NCBI RefSeq assembly: GCF_001937665.1
Contig: NZ_MSKL01000006.1
Location: 162,811 to 226,810 of the forward strand
DNA length: 64,000 bases
Source of the DNA: Actinomyces oris
Lineage (GTDB): Bacteria > Actinomycetota > Actinomycetes > Actinomycetales > Actinomycetaceae
Direction: 5' to 3'
Shown here: piece after piece, positions 43,749 to 53,540 of the stretch
How the letters are laid out: the number at the start of each line of letters is the position of its first letter
How positions within the stretch are numbered: the first letter of the stretch is position 1
Translations under genes and position numbers: made by a program
The notes under the pieces: model-generated
Database searches by the model: none
Told to the model about the DNA's origin: nothing
Seen by the model: only the letters and a program-made list of their open reading frames with translations

Positions 43749-45911
43749 ATGGATCTGTCCGTTGTCGCCGTCGTGGCCACTATCGCAGCCGGTGTCTCCG
43801 TCCTGGTCGCCGTTGCCGCCGTCTTCGCCGCACGGCGCTCGACGGCGCATGCGGACCTGGCCCTCAAGGAGGCCTCACGGATCTCCCGGGCGAGCATCTC
43901 GCGGATCAACGAGGTCCAGTCCGAGGCCAGCTCGGCCCGCCTGGCGGCACGTCACGCCGCCGAGCGGCTGCGCTCGATGACCAAGGAGCGCACGACACCG
44001 GACAGCGTCGCCGCCTACCGGGTCTTCCTGCGTGAGGTCGTCGAGGACTCCAAGCACCTGCTGGGCCCTGAGGGCACCGGGACGATGAAGAACGAGGCGC
44101 TGGACCGCCTGCGGGTGGGGGCGCTCGTGGGCGGCTCGGACGAGGTGCTGCGCGCCATGCGGAACTTCGCCCTCCTGCGCTCCCAGCGCCCCGAGGCCCC
44201 GTGGCCCAGCGCCTACGCCATGGCCTACGCGCGCCTGGAGTCGGACCTGGTCACCGCGATCCGCAACGACCTGGGCTCCTCCGAGGAGTCCTTGACCGCC
44301 GACCAGATCTGGGGCGCCGTCAACGCCCGCTGTGTCGACCCCGCCTTCCGGCTGGCCCTGCTCAGTCCCCTGGAGGACGTGCTGCGCAACGCCGGGCAGG
44401 ATCCGACCCACTACGACCTCGACCACATCGTCAAGTTCGCCGACTACCCGAGTCCCGTCGCCTCCACCGGCACCGCCGGGTCCACGAGAGCCGTACCCGC
44501 TGCGGGAGGCGCCGGCGCCTCCGGCTCCCGACGGCGCTCGCGGCGGGCGCAGAGCCGAGTGGCACGGGAGGCCTCGGCGGCGACGTCCGGGCCGGCCACC
44601 ACCGCGCTGCCCGACTCCGATGTCGTGTGGCCTCCACTCACCCCCGGACGTCGAGGCGGGCGCGCAACGCCCCAGGCGGGCTCCACGACTGTTCCTGAGC
44701 CGACTCGACCGGCGGTACCGGGGCCGGAGCCTGCGACAACGATGGCCGCCCCCCTCTCGCATGAGCCTGCGGCCGGACCGCCCCCTTCGACCCCTGCCCT
44801 GGGCGACCGGCCCAGCGGCGTGGAGCCGTCACCCACGGCGGCGGCCGTGCCCCCCGAGGCGCTGCCGTCCGACGCGCCCTCCGGACCGCTCACCGCCCCA
44901 CTGGCCGACATCGAGTCGCAGGCAGTCGGGGCCCAGCAGGCACCGCCCGCGCAGCCCACACCGAGTAGCGGTTACTCCCAGCAGCCCCCCGCGGGCCCGA
45001 CGAGTCACCGGGCGCCCGAGACTCACAGGCCCGTCTTCGAGGACCCGACCCCCAGTCGCATCTCCCGCCGTCGACGCACTCAGGCCGCCCTGACCGGTGC
45101 ATCCATGCAGGCGGCCGCTGTTCCGGATGCGGTCACGGTCTCGGGGACGGCGCCGGCATCGCCCCCGGCATCCTCAGCGACTCAGTCCTCGGGGGCGTCG
45201 ACGGCGTCGGCCAACACCGAGGAGACCGAACCCGTCCTGGCCCCGACTCTCCCCGGGACGCCGACGACCGGGCGCCACGTCACCGATTCGCGCTTCTCGG
45301 CCGCACCAGGCGCCCCCGAGGCGCCCGCGTCACTGGCCGCCCCGGCTGCGTCCGCCACCGCTGCGCAGGCGGGGCTCCAGCCGGCGCAGCCGGGCTCCGA
45401 GCACACCGGCACCCACGCGACCCCACCGTCCACGCGCCAGGACGTGTCACCCACGAGGGCTGCGGCAGTATCCGCGCAGACCGTCACCGTGCCCACAGGC
45501 CCTCAGCCCTCCCCGATCACGGCCGCCGGTCCGACGGGGACGACCGGCTACGGTTTCCTCCCACCTCAGGGCGCATCCCAGGCGCCCGCCCAGGTGCCGG
45601 GGGGCATCAGCCATCCCGTACCCGTCCCCTCCACATCCCAACAGGCTGAGCAGTCCTCCGCTGTGGCCGCTGCCGGCGCCGTCCCCGCCGACGCCGTCGG
45701 AGCCCACCGGGCGGCAGCAGTCATGGCCACGACAGCCCGCGCGGCCTCCCCAACCGGCCCGGCACAAGTGGTCGATTCGGATGCGCAGGAGACCATCACG
45801 GTTCCTACCACCCCCTCTGCTGCGACGGCCATCCCGACGACGGCGTCCTGGTCCTCGGCTCCGCCGTCCCTGCAGGACTCCGGTCGAATCCCTCGAGCAC
45901 GCGGCGCCTGA
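43749..45911 (+). CDS. Membrane-anchored coiled-coil protein with long disordered tail
   Basis: 720 residues from ATG 43749. One N-terminal membrane helix (VVAVVATIAAGVSVLVAVAA), then a helical part up to about residue 240 with coiled-coil character (LALKEASRISRASISRIN, SARLAARHAAERLRSMTKER) and a conserved-looking globular portion (VAAYRVFLREVVEDSKHLLG). The remaining 480 residues are Pro, Ala, Ser and Thr-rich and surely disordered, with short motifs such as SRRRRTQ. No family recognised. If the tail is cytosolic it may be phosphorylated on Thr residues, as is common in actinobacteria (inference). Confidence 0.6.
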   Translation: MDLSVVAVVATIAAGVSVLVAVAAVFAARRSTAHADLALKEASRISRASISRINEVQSEASSARLAARHAAERLRSMTKERTTPDSVAAYRVFLREVVEDSKHLLGPEGTGTMKNEALDRLRVGALVGGSDEVLRAMRNFALLRSQRPEAPWPSAYAMAYARLESDLVTAIRNDLGSSEESLTADQIWGAVNARCVDPAFRLALLSPLEDVLRNAGQDPTHYDLDHIVKFADYPSPVASTGTAGSTRAVPAAGGAGASGSRRRSRRAQSRVAREASAATSGPATTALPDSDVVWPPLTPGRRGGRATPQAGSTTVPEPTRPAVPGPEPATTMAAPLSHEPAAGPPPSTPALGDRPSGVEPSPTAAAVPPEALPSDAPSGPLTAPLADIESQAVGAQQAPPAQPTPSSGYSQQPPAGPTSHRAPETHRPVFEDPTPSRISRRRRTQAALTGASMQAAAVPDAVTVSGTAPASPPASSATQSSGASTASANTEETEPVLAPTLPGTPTTGRHVTDSRFSAAPGAPEAPASLAAPAASATAAQAGLQPAQPGSEHTGTHATPPSTRQDVSPTRAAAVSAQTVTVPTGPQPSPITAAGPTGTTGYGFLPPQGASQAPAQVPGGISHPVPVPSTSQQAEQSSAVAAAGAVPADAVGAHRAAAVMATTARAASPTGPAQVVDSDAQETITVPTTPSAATAIPTTASWSSAPPSLQDSGRIPRARGA

Positions 45912-46018
45912 GCCCGGCCTCGGGTACTTCTCCCCATCCCGTCACGGCTTGACGCCCCGACCTGCGTGGCAGAATCCAGGTGTTGGAGACCAAGGGGCCT
46001 CCACGGAAAGGGACTGGT

Positions 46019-46519
46019 GTGGGCATCTTCGCCTGGTGCGCGATCATCGGCTGCACCACCCTGGTGATCGGCATCCTGTTCGACGGGCTGCTGGACGCCT
46101 TCCTCCCCGATGGGCTCGTGCCGATCCTCGCTCTGCCGGTGGCCGTGTTCGGCGCCATCGGCATGGGGGTGACGGTGACGGGATCGGCGGCCGCACAGGT
46201 GCCGGCGGCCGTGCTGTGGGGCGTTCCCGCAGCAGCGGCTCTCGCATCCGGCGCGGCCATGCGCTGGTTGTGGAACCGTCTCAGGCGCTCCATGCCGTTG
46301 AACACGGCTCCGCCCACCGCCGCGGAGCTGGTCGGCGAGAAGGTCACCGTCCTGTGGTGGAAGGACGGCGGCGGCGAGGTCCGCGCCATCACGCGAGGTC
46401 ATCAGCTCACCTTGCCGGCGCGCTCCGAGGAACCGCTGCGCTCGGGCCAGAGCGCCTGGGTGCTCGACGCCGTCGACTCCACCCTCGCCATCGCCCCCTG
46501 GGAGCAGATCGGCGGCTGA
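46019..46519 (+). CDS. NfeD-like membrane protein
   Basis: 166 residues from GTG 46019 (AAAGG upstream). Three hydrophobic segments at the start (IFAWCAIIGCTTLVIGILFD, GLVPILALPVAVFGAIGMGV, VPAAVLWGVPAAAALASGA) and an OB-fold-type C-terminus (LVGEKVTVLWWKDGGGEVRA, WVLDAVDSTLAIAPW). Short NfeD1b-type proteins pair with flotillins; the flotillin gene follows 107 bases downstream. Likely role: organisation of membrane microdomains. Confidence 0.75.
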   Translation: MGIFAWCAIIGCTTLVIGILFDGLLDAFLPDGLVPILALPVAVFGAIGMGVTVTGSAAAQVPAAVLWGVPAAAALASGAAMRWLWNRLRRSMPLNTAPPTAAELVGEKVTVLWWKDGGGEVRAITRGHQLTLPARSEEPLRSGQSAWVLDAVDSTLAIAPWEQIGG

Positions 46520-46626
46520 GCCCACTGGGGGCCGATGACGGACCCCAGGCTCACACCCGTTGCTCGCGTCGCTTCCTTCCCTCATCCTCCCTCATCCCAT
46601 CTCCCCACATAGAAAAGGAACATCGC

Positions 46627-48078
46627 ATGGGTATACCAGTCATCGGCGTTATCGCCGTCGTCGCCATCATCGTGCTGTCGGCAGTCGCCTACCTGTTCAG
46701 CCGAATCGTCGTCGTCCCCTCCAACCTCACCGGCCTGATCTCCGGGTCGAACCGGGGCACGGTCAAGATCATCCACCCCGGTGGGCGCGACTTCGTCCTG
46801 CCGGTCATCCAGTCCATCCAGTACCTGCCCTTCACCCAGACCACAATCGGTTTCAAGGTCACCGCCGAGGACGAGAACAAGATCCATGTCAACGTCGCCG
46901 CCGTGGCCGCCGTCAAGGTGGGTGACTCCGACGAGCAGGTGCGTGCAGCCGCCAAGCGCTTCCTGGGCAAGCCCAACACGGACCAGGCCATCGCCGACTC
47001 CGCACGGGAGGCGCTCATCGGCTCCCTGCGCTCGATCATCGGCCACATGACGGTCACCGACCTCATCTCCGACCGCGATGCCCTTCAGCGCAACGTCTTC
47101 GACGACGCCAAGAGCATCATGGCCAACATGGGCCTGGAGATCGACATGCTCCAGGTCTCCGAGATCACCGACGCCGGCGGTTACATCGAGTCCCTGGGCG
47201 TGCCCGAGCAGCAGCGCGTCGAGAAGGACGCCCGCATCGCGCGGGCCAACGCCGAGCGCGAGGCCCGCGACGCCGAGGTCACCTCCCGTCAGCAGATCGC
47301 CGAGCGCGAGCGCGACCTGTCCCTGCGTCAGGCCCAGCTCAAGGCCGAGACGGACAAGGCCCAGGCCGACGCCGACTCCGCCGGCCCGATCGCCCGCGCC
47401 GCCAAGGAGCGGGAGATCGCCATCATCGGGCAGGAGGCAGCCGAGGCCAAGGCCGCCCTGACCGAGCGCGAGCTGGACTCCACGGTACGCAAACCCGCCG
47501 ACGCCGCCCGCTACCAGCGTGAGCAGGAGGCTCAGGCATCCAAGACCGAGGCGCTGCTGCGCGCCCAGGCCGAGGCCGAGCGCACCCGCCTGGATGCCGA
47601 GGCCCAGGCTCAGGCCACCGTGGCCCGCGCCGAGGCCGAGGCCAAGGCCACCGCAGCCCGGGCCCGCGCCGAGGCCGAGGCCATCGCGGCCCGCGGTCAG
47701 GCCGAGGCCGACACGATCCGCGCCGCCGGTGAGGCCGAGGCCAAGGCCATGAGCGACAAGGCCGATGCCCTGGCCAAGTACGGTGAGGCCGCCACCCGCC
47801 AGATGCTGCTGGACAAGGCCCCCGAGATCGCCCGGGCCCTGAGCGAGCCGCTGGCCAGCGTGCGCGACCTGTCGATCATCTCCACCGAGGGCGCCTCCGC
47901 CCTGCCCAAGGCCGTGGCCAGCAACGTCGAGCAGCTCGATGTCATCCTGCGCAGCCTCGTGGGCACCGGCCTGACCGACATGGTGGGCGGCCACCTGCCG
48001 GACTCCGGCGCCTCCGTCGACCACAATGACAGCGACGGCAGGACCAGGGCCGACGTCGTCGAGCACCCGGCGGACTGA
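46627..48078 (+). CDS. floT: Flotillin-like SPFH protein
   Basis: 483 residues from ATG 46627 (AAAGGAA upstream); the much longer open frame before it is an artefact of the neighbouring gene. N-terminal hydrophobic hairpin (IGVIAVVAIIVLSAVAYLF), SPFH/band-7 domain about 25-200 (VVVPSNLTGLISGSNRGTVK, ITDAGGYIESLGVPEQQ), then about 200 residues of Ala/Glu/Lys/Arg-rich coiled coil (RAEAEAKATAARARAEAEA). It forms oligomeric scaffolds in membrane microdomains. Gene order NfeD-flotillin is conserved in many bacteria. Confidence 0.9.
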   Translation: MGIPVIGVIAVVAIIVLSAVAYLFSRIVVVPSNLTGLISGSNRGTVKIIHPGGRDFVLPVIQSIQYLPFTQTTIGFKVTAEDENKIHVNVAAVAAVKVGDSDEQVRAAAKRFLGKPNTDQAIADSAREALIGSLRSIIGHMTVTDLISDRDALQRNVFDDAKSIMANMGLEIDMLQVSEITDAGGYIESLGVPEQQRVEKDARIARANAEREARDAEVTSRQQIAERERDLSLRQAQLKAETDKAQADADSAGPIARAAKEREIAIIGQEAAEAKAALTERELDSTVRKPADAARYQREQEAQASKTEALLRAQAEAERTRLDAEAQAQATVARAEAEAKATAARARAEAEAIAARGQAEADTIRAAGEAEAKAMSDKADALAKYGEAATRQMLLDKAPEIARALSEPLASVRDLSIISTEGASALPKAVASNVEQLDVILRSLVGTGLTDMVGGHLPDSGASVDHNDSDGRTRADVVEHPAD

Positions 48079-48112
48079 CATCCGGCCGGTCCGCAACAAA
48101 TCGGGATCCCCG

Positions 48113-48159
48113 ACGTGGCCGGGTGCGGAATTTCTCCACTCGACCGCACCCGGTCACGT
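48113..48159 (+). terminator. Hairpin after the flotillin gene
   Basis: Arms of 16 bases (ACGTGGCCGGGTGCGG and CCGCACCCGGTCACGT, one mismatch) around a 15-base loop, 35 bases past the stop. Confidence 0.6.
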
Positions 48160-48207
48160 AGCATGTCCCCCGTCATACCCAGCAGAGTCAGTACCGGGCA
48201 GGTCACC

Positions 48208-49590
48208 ATGCGTCGTCGCATCTTCCTCACCGCCGCACTCGGCGCCACCATGAGCGCCAGTGCCCTGTCCTTGAGCGGCTGCGCGACCATCAGGCAACGC
48301 ATCGCACGCACGTTGATCCCCCAGCCCCCCACTGTCCTTCACGCGTCACTGTCCACACCCCCGAAAGCGACCGCCGTCCCGACCAACTTCGGCAGTGAGG
48401 CGGTGTGGCCCCTGCGCATCAAGGAGAACCAGAATCATCCGTGGCCGACCAACGCGATGATCGAGACCACCCACGGCTCCTTCCTCATCGCCTATGACGT
48501 GAACAGCGACGACGACACCGCTGCCCTGTCCGGCGACCGCCCCATCATCGTGGACCTGAAGGGCCCGAAGACCTACACCCTCGTGCCGGACGACTCCGAG
48601 CACGGGTATCGCATCGAGCCGATGACCGTTCCCCAGGTCGGCGGCATGCCCACAGCAAACCGCGTCGACCCCAGCCGTGGCACGCTCATCACCGAGCAGT
48701 TCACCAGCGCCGCTACGTGCGACGACGAGTTCGCCTACCTCATCACCGGCCGCGAGGACGTCGCCGACCAGCGCCCCGAGAACCGGGGACGAGTCAGTCT
48801 GCTCAAGATCCGTCTGGCCGACCGCCGCATCGTCGCCAGCACGGTGCTCGGGGAGAATCTTGCCCTCAAGACGCGGGAGTCGACGTATCGCGCCGGATCC
48901 TCGATCAAGATGACCTCCGACGGCACCGGTCTCCTGGTCACCAGCAGCATCCCGCACCGAGCGCTTCGACTGTCGGCGAAGGACCTGTCCGTGCAGTTTG
49001 ACCTGGCCTCGACCACGTCCCAGAACTTTTGTGCGCTGGAGGGCGGCGAGGCGGTGGCCCTGCTCAGTGACGACGAGAAGGTACAGACGGCCATCGTCAC
49101 CCTCACCGACGGTGTCACCCACCCCATCGAGAACGTCAGTGCCCGGCTCGTGCACCAGGGCTACCTCTACGCCGTCGACAGCCACACGCATGAGCCGCCC
49201 TACCCCGAGTTCAGCATCAATCTCGCCACCGGTGAACGCACCGATCTGACGGACCTGCCGGCAGAAGGGGAGGACAAGCACGCGACCCTCACCGCGAGCA
49301 ACGGGTACGTCATCAGGATGACCAACTACATCCAGGTCCGCAAGAACGGCTCCGCGACCGCGCTGCTCACCCGGAAGTCCACGGAGCAGGAGTCCTACAA
49401 GAGTGCGGCGATCTACGGCTCCATCCTCTATCTCGCTCTCAATGGCGGCCGTCTGCGCCTCATCAACCTGGACACCGGCAAGGTGATCCTGGAGTCCCCG
49501 ACCGGAGGCCAGCACGAGATGGTGACGGTGACGCCCTACGGATTCTGCAACGTGGCCGGCTTCTACCCGGCCACCGCCTGGAAGTCCTGA
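48208..49590 (+). CDS. Lipoprotein with a probable beta-propeller body
   Basis: 460 residues from ATG 48208, giving a signal with MRRRIF and lipobox LSGC; the longer frame to 48115 lacks a signal. The body has repeated strands with Asp/Gly turns (for example GSFLIAYDVNSDDDTAALSG, FAYLITGREDVADQRPENRG, LRLINLDTGKVILESPTGGQ), as in beta-propeller proteins (inference). No enzyme motif seen. It stands alone between the flotillin terminator and the convergent MFS gene. Confidence 0.6.
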   Translation: MRRRIFLTAALGATMSASALSLSGCATIRQRIARTLIPQPPTVLHASLSTPPKATAVPTNFGSEAVWPLRIKENQNHPWPTNAMIETTHGSFLIAYDVNSDDDTAALSGDRPIIVDLKGPKTYTLVPDDSEHGYRIEPMTVPQVGGMPTANRVDPSRGTLITEQFTSAATCDDEFAYLITGREDVADQRPENRGRVSLLKIRLADRRIVASTVLGENLALKTRESTYRAGSSIKMTSDGTGLLVTSSIPHRALRLSAKDLSVQFDLASTTSQNFCALEGGEAVALLSDDEKVQTAIVTLTDGVTHPIENVSARLVHQGYLYAVDSHTHEPPYPEFSINLATGERTDLTDLPAEGEDKHATLTASNGYVIRMTNYIQVRKNGSATALLTRKSTEQESYKSAAIYGSILYLALNGGRLRLINLDTGKVILESPTGGQHEMVTVTPYGFCNVAGFYPATAWKS

Positions 49591-49627
49591 GCCCGCGGCC
49601 GATCATGCCCTCGGGCCGCTCGGGCAC

Positions 49628-51010
49628 TCAGATGTCCTCGAGAATCTCACCCTTGGTCTCACGGGCCAGCAGGTAGATGCAGCCGCCCAGGGCCAGCATG
49701 GCCGCGAAGAAGAGGAAGGCCGGGAAGACGGCCGCCAGCGGGTGCGCCAGCTCCTGAAGGCTGCCGGAACCGATCATCGCCCCCATGAGCAGGGGGCCGA
49801 TGATTTTGGCGGTCGCGCCGATCCCGTAGCCCAGACCCAGCCCCGTCCCCCGGGCATCGTTGGGGAACTGCTCCCCGCCGAAGGCGTTGAGGATCCCGAA
49901 GGCCCCGTCACCGAAGCCCATCGTGATGCAGATACCGGTGAAGAAGACGATCCACGAGGTCTCCCAGTGGGCGGAGATGGCCACGATGACCGCACCCAGC
50001 GCACCGATGATCCCGAAGGAGAACATCGTCCAGCGCCGCCCGATCCGGTCGGCGAGCCAGGCCGAGGCCAGGCGCCCGAGCAGATCCACCAGGGAGACCC
50101 CCATGAAGAGCGTCCCCACGGCGTCGGAGCCGATGTCGGTGAAGCCGACCTCCAGAAGCGTCTGCCCCCAGGACTGCACGGTGAATGAGCCCAGGATGAA
50201 GCAGAAGGAGCCGACCGAGACGATGAGCAGGGGCCTGAGGTGCTTGCGCAGCAGCTCGAGGTAGGCGATACGCGGCCCGGCCTCCACAGGCGGCAGGGCA
50301 CCGACGGCGTCGGGGCTCAGCTCCAGGGCCCAGGCGATGGACTCGCGGGCCTCGCGCTCGCGGCCCTGGGACAGCAGGAAGCGGGGAGACTCCGGGACGA
50401 CTCGGATCCAGGCCAGCAGGATGATCGGAAGGACCCCCAGCGCGATGAGACCGCGCCAGTTGTCATGCAGGATCCGCTGCGCCAGGGAGCCCAGGAAGAG
50501 CCCCAGCGGGATGAACGCCGATCCCAGTCCGGCCAGCAGACCGCGCTGCCTGGTGGGCACGAACTCCTGGACGTAAGGAATGGAGACGATGTTGAGGCCC
50601 CCGACGCCCACACCGACCAGCACCCGCAGGAGGGCCAGCATCATCCACCAGCCGGTGGGGGTGAACACCGAGGCCAGGGTGAAGACGGTGAAGAGCAGGA
50701 CGCACCAGAAGAAGGTGCGTCGTCGGCCCATCCGGTCGGCGGCCCGGCCCCACAGGACCGAGCCGAGCACCGTCCCGAGCCCGGAGCAGGCCAGGATGAC
50801 ACCGGTCTCGAAACCGCCCAGGCTCCACTCCTTCTGGAGCTGGACGACGGCGAAGCCGATGAGGAACATGTCGAAGAACTCAGAGACGTTGGCGACGATC
50901 GCCAGAGCGATGACGCTTCGCTGGTGACCCGTCAGGGGCCGGGAGTCGATCTGCTCCAAAGCGCTCCCGCAAGCCGCTGCCGGTGCCGCGTGTCTCGTTG
51001 CTGTACCCAT
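49628..51010 (-). CDS. MFS transporter of the sugar/organic-acid porter type
   Basis: 460 residues, 12 membrane segments. VANVSEFFDMFLIGFAVVQL in the first helix has the Asp-Met pattern of sugar and aromatic-acid porters; GRAADRMGRRRTFF is motif A; IPYVQEFVPTRQRGLLAGL is the family motif after helix 4; VPESPRFLLSQGREREARES is the central sugar-porter signature (PESPR); ADRIGRRW is the second motif A. Divergent from transketolase, with two TGCAC-N5-TGCAC elements in the 209 bases between. Likely brings in a sugar or polyol used with transketolase; the substrate is unknown. Confidence 0.85.
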   Translation of the reverse strand: MGTATRHAAPAAACGSALEQIDSRPLTGHQRSVIALAIVANVSEFFDMFLIGFAVVQLQKEWSLGGFETGVILACSGLGTVLGSVLWGRAADRMGRRRTFFWCVLLFTVFTLASVFTPTGWWMMLALLRVLVGVGVGGLNIVSIPYVQEFVPTRQRGLLAGLGSAFIPLGLFLGSLAQRILHDNWRGLIALGVLPIILLAWIRVVPESPRFLLSQGREREARESIAWALELSPDAVGALPPVEAGPRIAYLELLRKHLRPLLIVSVGSFCFILGSFTVQSWGQTLLEVGFTDIGSDAVGTLFMGVSLVDLLGRLASAWLADRIGRRWTMFSFGIIGALGAVIVAISAHWETSWIVFFTGICITMGFGDGAFGILNAFGGEQFPNDARGTGLGLGYGIGATAKIIGPLLMGAMIGSGSLQELAHPLAAVFPAFLFFAAMLALGGCIYLLARETKGEILEDI

Positions 51011-51143
51011 ATGCGGCCCAATCTACGGTGAAGGGCGGCTGCACCCGGGAACAACCACCGGGGTGAAAGACACACGCGTCCATCCGTGTACTTGCCCGCC
51101 CCCACGGAAGCGGGAAGGATCATCCCTGATGCCCGCCCACGGA

Positions 51144-51158
51144 TGCACCGCGATGCAC
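51144..51158 (+). promoter_or_regulatory. Predicted operator TGCAC-N5-TGCAC, distal site
   Basis: TGCACCGCGATGCAC, direct repeat of ten-base period in the MFS/transketolase intergenic region. Second copy 46 bases to the right. Confidence 0.5.
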
Positions 51159-51189
51159 AGCGTCACGGCGCCCGTGGCCGCGAGCAATA

Positions 51190-51204
51190 TGCACCCTCAT
51201 GCAC
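51190..51204 (+). promoter_or_regulatory. Predicted operator TGCAC-N5-TGCAC, proximal site
   Basis: TGCACCCTCATGCAC, ending just before the AAGGAG ribosome site of transketolase. A protein bound here would block transcription or translation start of the gene. Confidence 0.5.
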
Positions 51205-51219
51205 AAGGAGTCCTCAGTT

Positions 51220-53310
51220 ATGAGCGCTGAGCCGCTGCTCACCGACCTCGACCGTCAGACCATCGCGGTGTCCAAGGCCCTGGCCGCCGACGCCGTGGAG
51301 AAGGCGGGGTCGGGGCACCCCGGTACGCCGATCTCGCTGGCGGGGGTGGCGTGGCTGCTCTACCAGCGTGAGATGGTCCACGACCCGGCGGATCCGGGCT
51401 GGCTGGGACGGGACCGGTTCGTCCTGTCCATCGGGCACGCCTCACTGGTGCAGTACATCCAGCTGTTCCTGGCCGGCTACGACATCGCCCCGGAGGGCTT
51501 CACGGCCTTCCGCTCCCCGGCAGGACTGCCGGGCCACCCCGAGTTCGGCGAGGTCGCCGGGGTGGAGACCACCACCGGTCCGCTGGGGGCGGGCTTCGCC
51601 AACGCGGTGGGCCTGGCGATGGCGGCGCGCCGCGAGCACGGGCTGCTCGATGCCGCCACCCCGCTGGGCGAGTCGGTCTTCGACCACTTCGTCTACACGA
51701 TCCTCGGCGACGGCTGCATGCAGGAGGGCGTGACCTCGGAGGCCGCCTCCCTGGCCGGCTCCCAGCAGCTGGGCAACCTCATCGCCGTCTACGACGACAA
51801 CGACATCTCCATCGAGGGCGACACGGACATCGCCTTCACCGAGGACGTCTCGGCCCGATTCGAGGCCTACGGCTGGCAGGTGCTCGACGTCGACTGGCGC
51901 ACCGGTCCCGACGGTTACGCGGAGGACCTTGAGGCACTGCACGAGGCCATCGTGGCGGCCCGCGCCGAGAGCACGCGTCCGTCGCTGATCCGTCTGCACA
52001 CGATCATCGCCTGGCCTTCCCCGACCAAGCAGGGTCAGGCATCCTCCCACGGCGCCAAGCTCGGGGCCGAGGAGATCGCCGGGCTCAAGCGGGCCCTGGG
52101 CCTGGACCCCGAGCAGAGCTTCATCCTGCCCGACGACGTCGTCTCCCACGCCCGCAATCGGGCCGCCGAGAACGCCCGGGCCGCACGAGCGGGCTGGGAC
52201 GAGCGCTTCTCGGCCTGGCAGCGGGCCAACCCCGCCGGCGCCGCACTGCTGGAGCGCCTTGAGGCCCACCGCCTGCCCGAGGGCCTGGAGGCGGCCCTGC
52301 CGACCTGGGAGGTGGGTGAGTCGCTGGCCACCCGTGCGGCGTCGGGCAAGGTGCTCTCCGCCTTGGCCGGTGTGGTGCCCGAGCTGTGGGGCGGGTCGGC
52401 GGACCTGGCCGGCTCGAACAACACGACCATGGCCGGCGAGCCCTCCTTCCTTCCCAGTGCCCTGGCGCAGTCCGAGGGCGATGGGCCCTTCGGGCGCACC
52501 CTCCACTTCGGTGTGCGCGAGCACGCCATGGGCTCGATCCTCAACGGGATCGCCCTGGACGGGCTCACCCGGCCCTACGGGGGCACCTTCATGGTGTTCT
52601 CCGACTACATGCGTCCGGCCGTGCGCCTGGCGGCGCTCATGGGGATCGGGCCGGTCTTCGTGTGGTCCCACGACTCCATCGGGGTCGGCGAGGACGGTCC
52701 CACCCATCAGCCCGTCGAGCACCTGGCGGCGCTGCGCGCGATCCCGGGTCTGGCCGTGGTGCGCCCCGGGGACGCCAACGAGACCGCCGCGGCCTGGGCC
52801 GAGATCCTGCGCCGTCACGACGAGCCGGCCGGCATCGCCCTGTCGCGTCAGAACCTCACCGTGAGCGCCTCAGCCACCGCCGCCGCCGAGGGCGTGCGCC
52901 GCGGCGCCTACATCCTGGCCGAGGCCACCGACGCCGATGGCCGGCACACGGCCCCAGAGGTCGTCCTGGTCGCCACCGGCTCCGAGGTCGGGGTGGCCGT
53001 GGCCGCCCGAGACATCCTCCAGGAGCAGGGCACCCCCACCCGGGTGGTCTCCGCCCCCTGCCTGGAGTGGTTCGCCCAGCAGGACGCCGCCTACCGGGAC
53101 CAGGTGCTGCCGGCCGGCACCGCCAAGGTCGCCGTCGAGGCGGGCATCGCCCTGGGCTGGCGAGAGATCGTCGGCGACGCCGGCGAGATCATCTCCCTGG
53201 ACCACTACGGCACCTCCGCCGCCGGCACCACCCTGTTCGAGGAGTACGGCTTCACCGGGCAGAACGTCGCTGAGCGGGCACGTCAGGCCCTGGCCCGCAC
53301 CCGCGGCTGA
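51220..53310 (+). CDS. tkt: Transketolase
   Basis: 696 residues from ATG 51220 (AAGGAG upstream); ATG 51199 is in frame but has no ribosome site. Thiamine-diphosphate motif GDGCMQEGVTSEAASLAG with NDISIEGDT; substrate His in AGSGHPGTPISL and IGHASL; pyrimidine domain with HFGVREHAMGSILNGIAL and the conserved Glu in VREH; SHDSIGVGEDGPTHQPVEH. It moves two-carbon units between ketoses and aldoses in the pentose phosphate pathway. Its pairing with a transporter and a shared operator suggests a dedicated catabolic copy rather than the housekeeping one (inference). Confidence 0.93.
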   Translation: MSAEPLLTDLDRQTIAVSKALAADAVEKAGSGHPGTPISLAGVAWLLYQREMVHDPADPGWLGRDRFVLSIGHASLVQYIQLFLAGYDIAPEGFTAFRSPAGLPGHPEFGEVAGVETTTGPLGAGFANAVGLAMAARREHGLLDAATPLGESVFDHFVYTILGDGCMQEGVTSEAASLAGSQQLGNLIAVYDDNDISIEGDTDIAFTEDVSARFEAYGWQVLDVDWRTGPDGYAEDLEALHEAIVAARAESTRPSLIRLHTIIAWPSPTKQGQASSHGAKLGAEEIAGLKRALGLDPEQSFILPDDVVSHARNRAAENARAARAGWDERFSAWQRANPAGAALLERLEAHRLPEGLEAALPTWEVGESLATRAASGKVLSALAGVVPELWGGSADLAGSNNTTMAGEPSFLPSALAQSEGDGPFGRTLHFGVREHAMGSILNGIALDGLTRPYGGTFMVFSDYMRPAVRLAALMGIGPVFVWSHDSIGVGEDGPTHQPVEHLAALRAIPGLAVVRPGDANETAAAWAEILRRHDEPAGIALSRQNLTVSASATAAAEGVRRGAYILAEATDADGRHTAPEVVLVATGSEVGVAVAARDILQEQGTPTRVVSAPCLEWFAQQDAAYRDQVLPAGTAKVAVEAGIALGWREIVGDAGEIISLDHYGTSAAGTTLFEEYGFTGQNVAERARQALARTRG

Positions 53311-53332
53311 CGCCCACCCCACTCACCACCAC

Positions 53333-53396
53333 CGAGCCGGGCATCTCTCGCGTCGTCCTACTTTTCTGTAGGGCTACGCGAGGGATGCCCGGCTCG
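53333..53396 (+). terminator. Terminator after transketolase
   Basis: Long stem with 21-bp arms (53333-53353 and 53376-53396, one G-T pair) and an inner stem CCTAC/GTAGG with TTTTCT loop. The core CGAGCCGGGCA is the same as in the hairpin at 30435. Confidence 0.75.
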
Positions 53397-53540
53397 ACAT
53401 GAGAGCAACAAATGTCACGGGGGTACCCCTCCCCATCACGAGAGAGTGACCTACCGGCCGATTTTGGGCACGCTGGGAACCGGCCGCGCCACCTGGCGCA
53501 TCCCGCCACAACGATCCCAGACACAGAAGAGGCCTCTCTC

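Noticed and set aside
45097..46626. 510-codon upstream extension of the flotillin frame
   Set aside because: The Pro/Arg-rich translation is an out-of-frame reading of the disordered tail and NfeD genes; the true flotillin start has a ribosome site at 46627.
46582..48099. 505-residue minus-strand frame over flotillin
   Set aside because: Gly/Leu-rich antisense shadow of the Ala/Glu-rich coiled coil.
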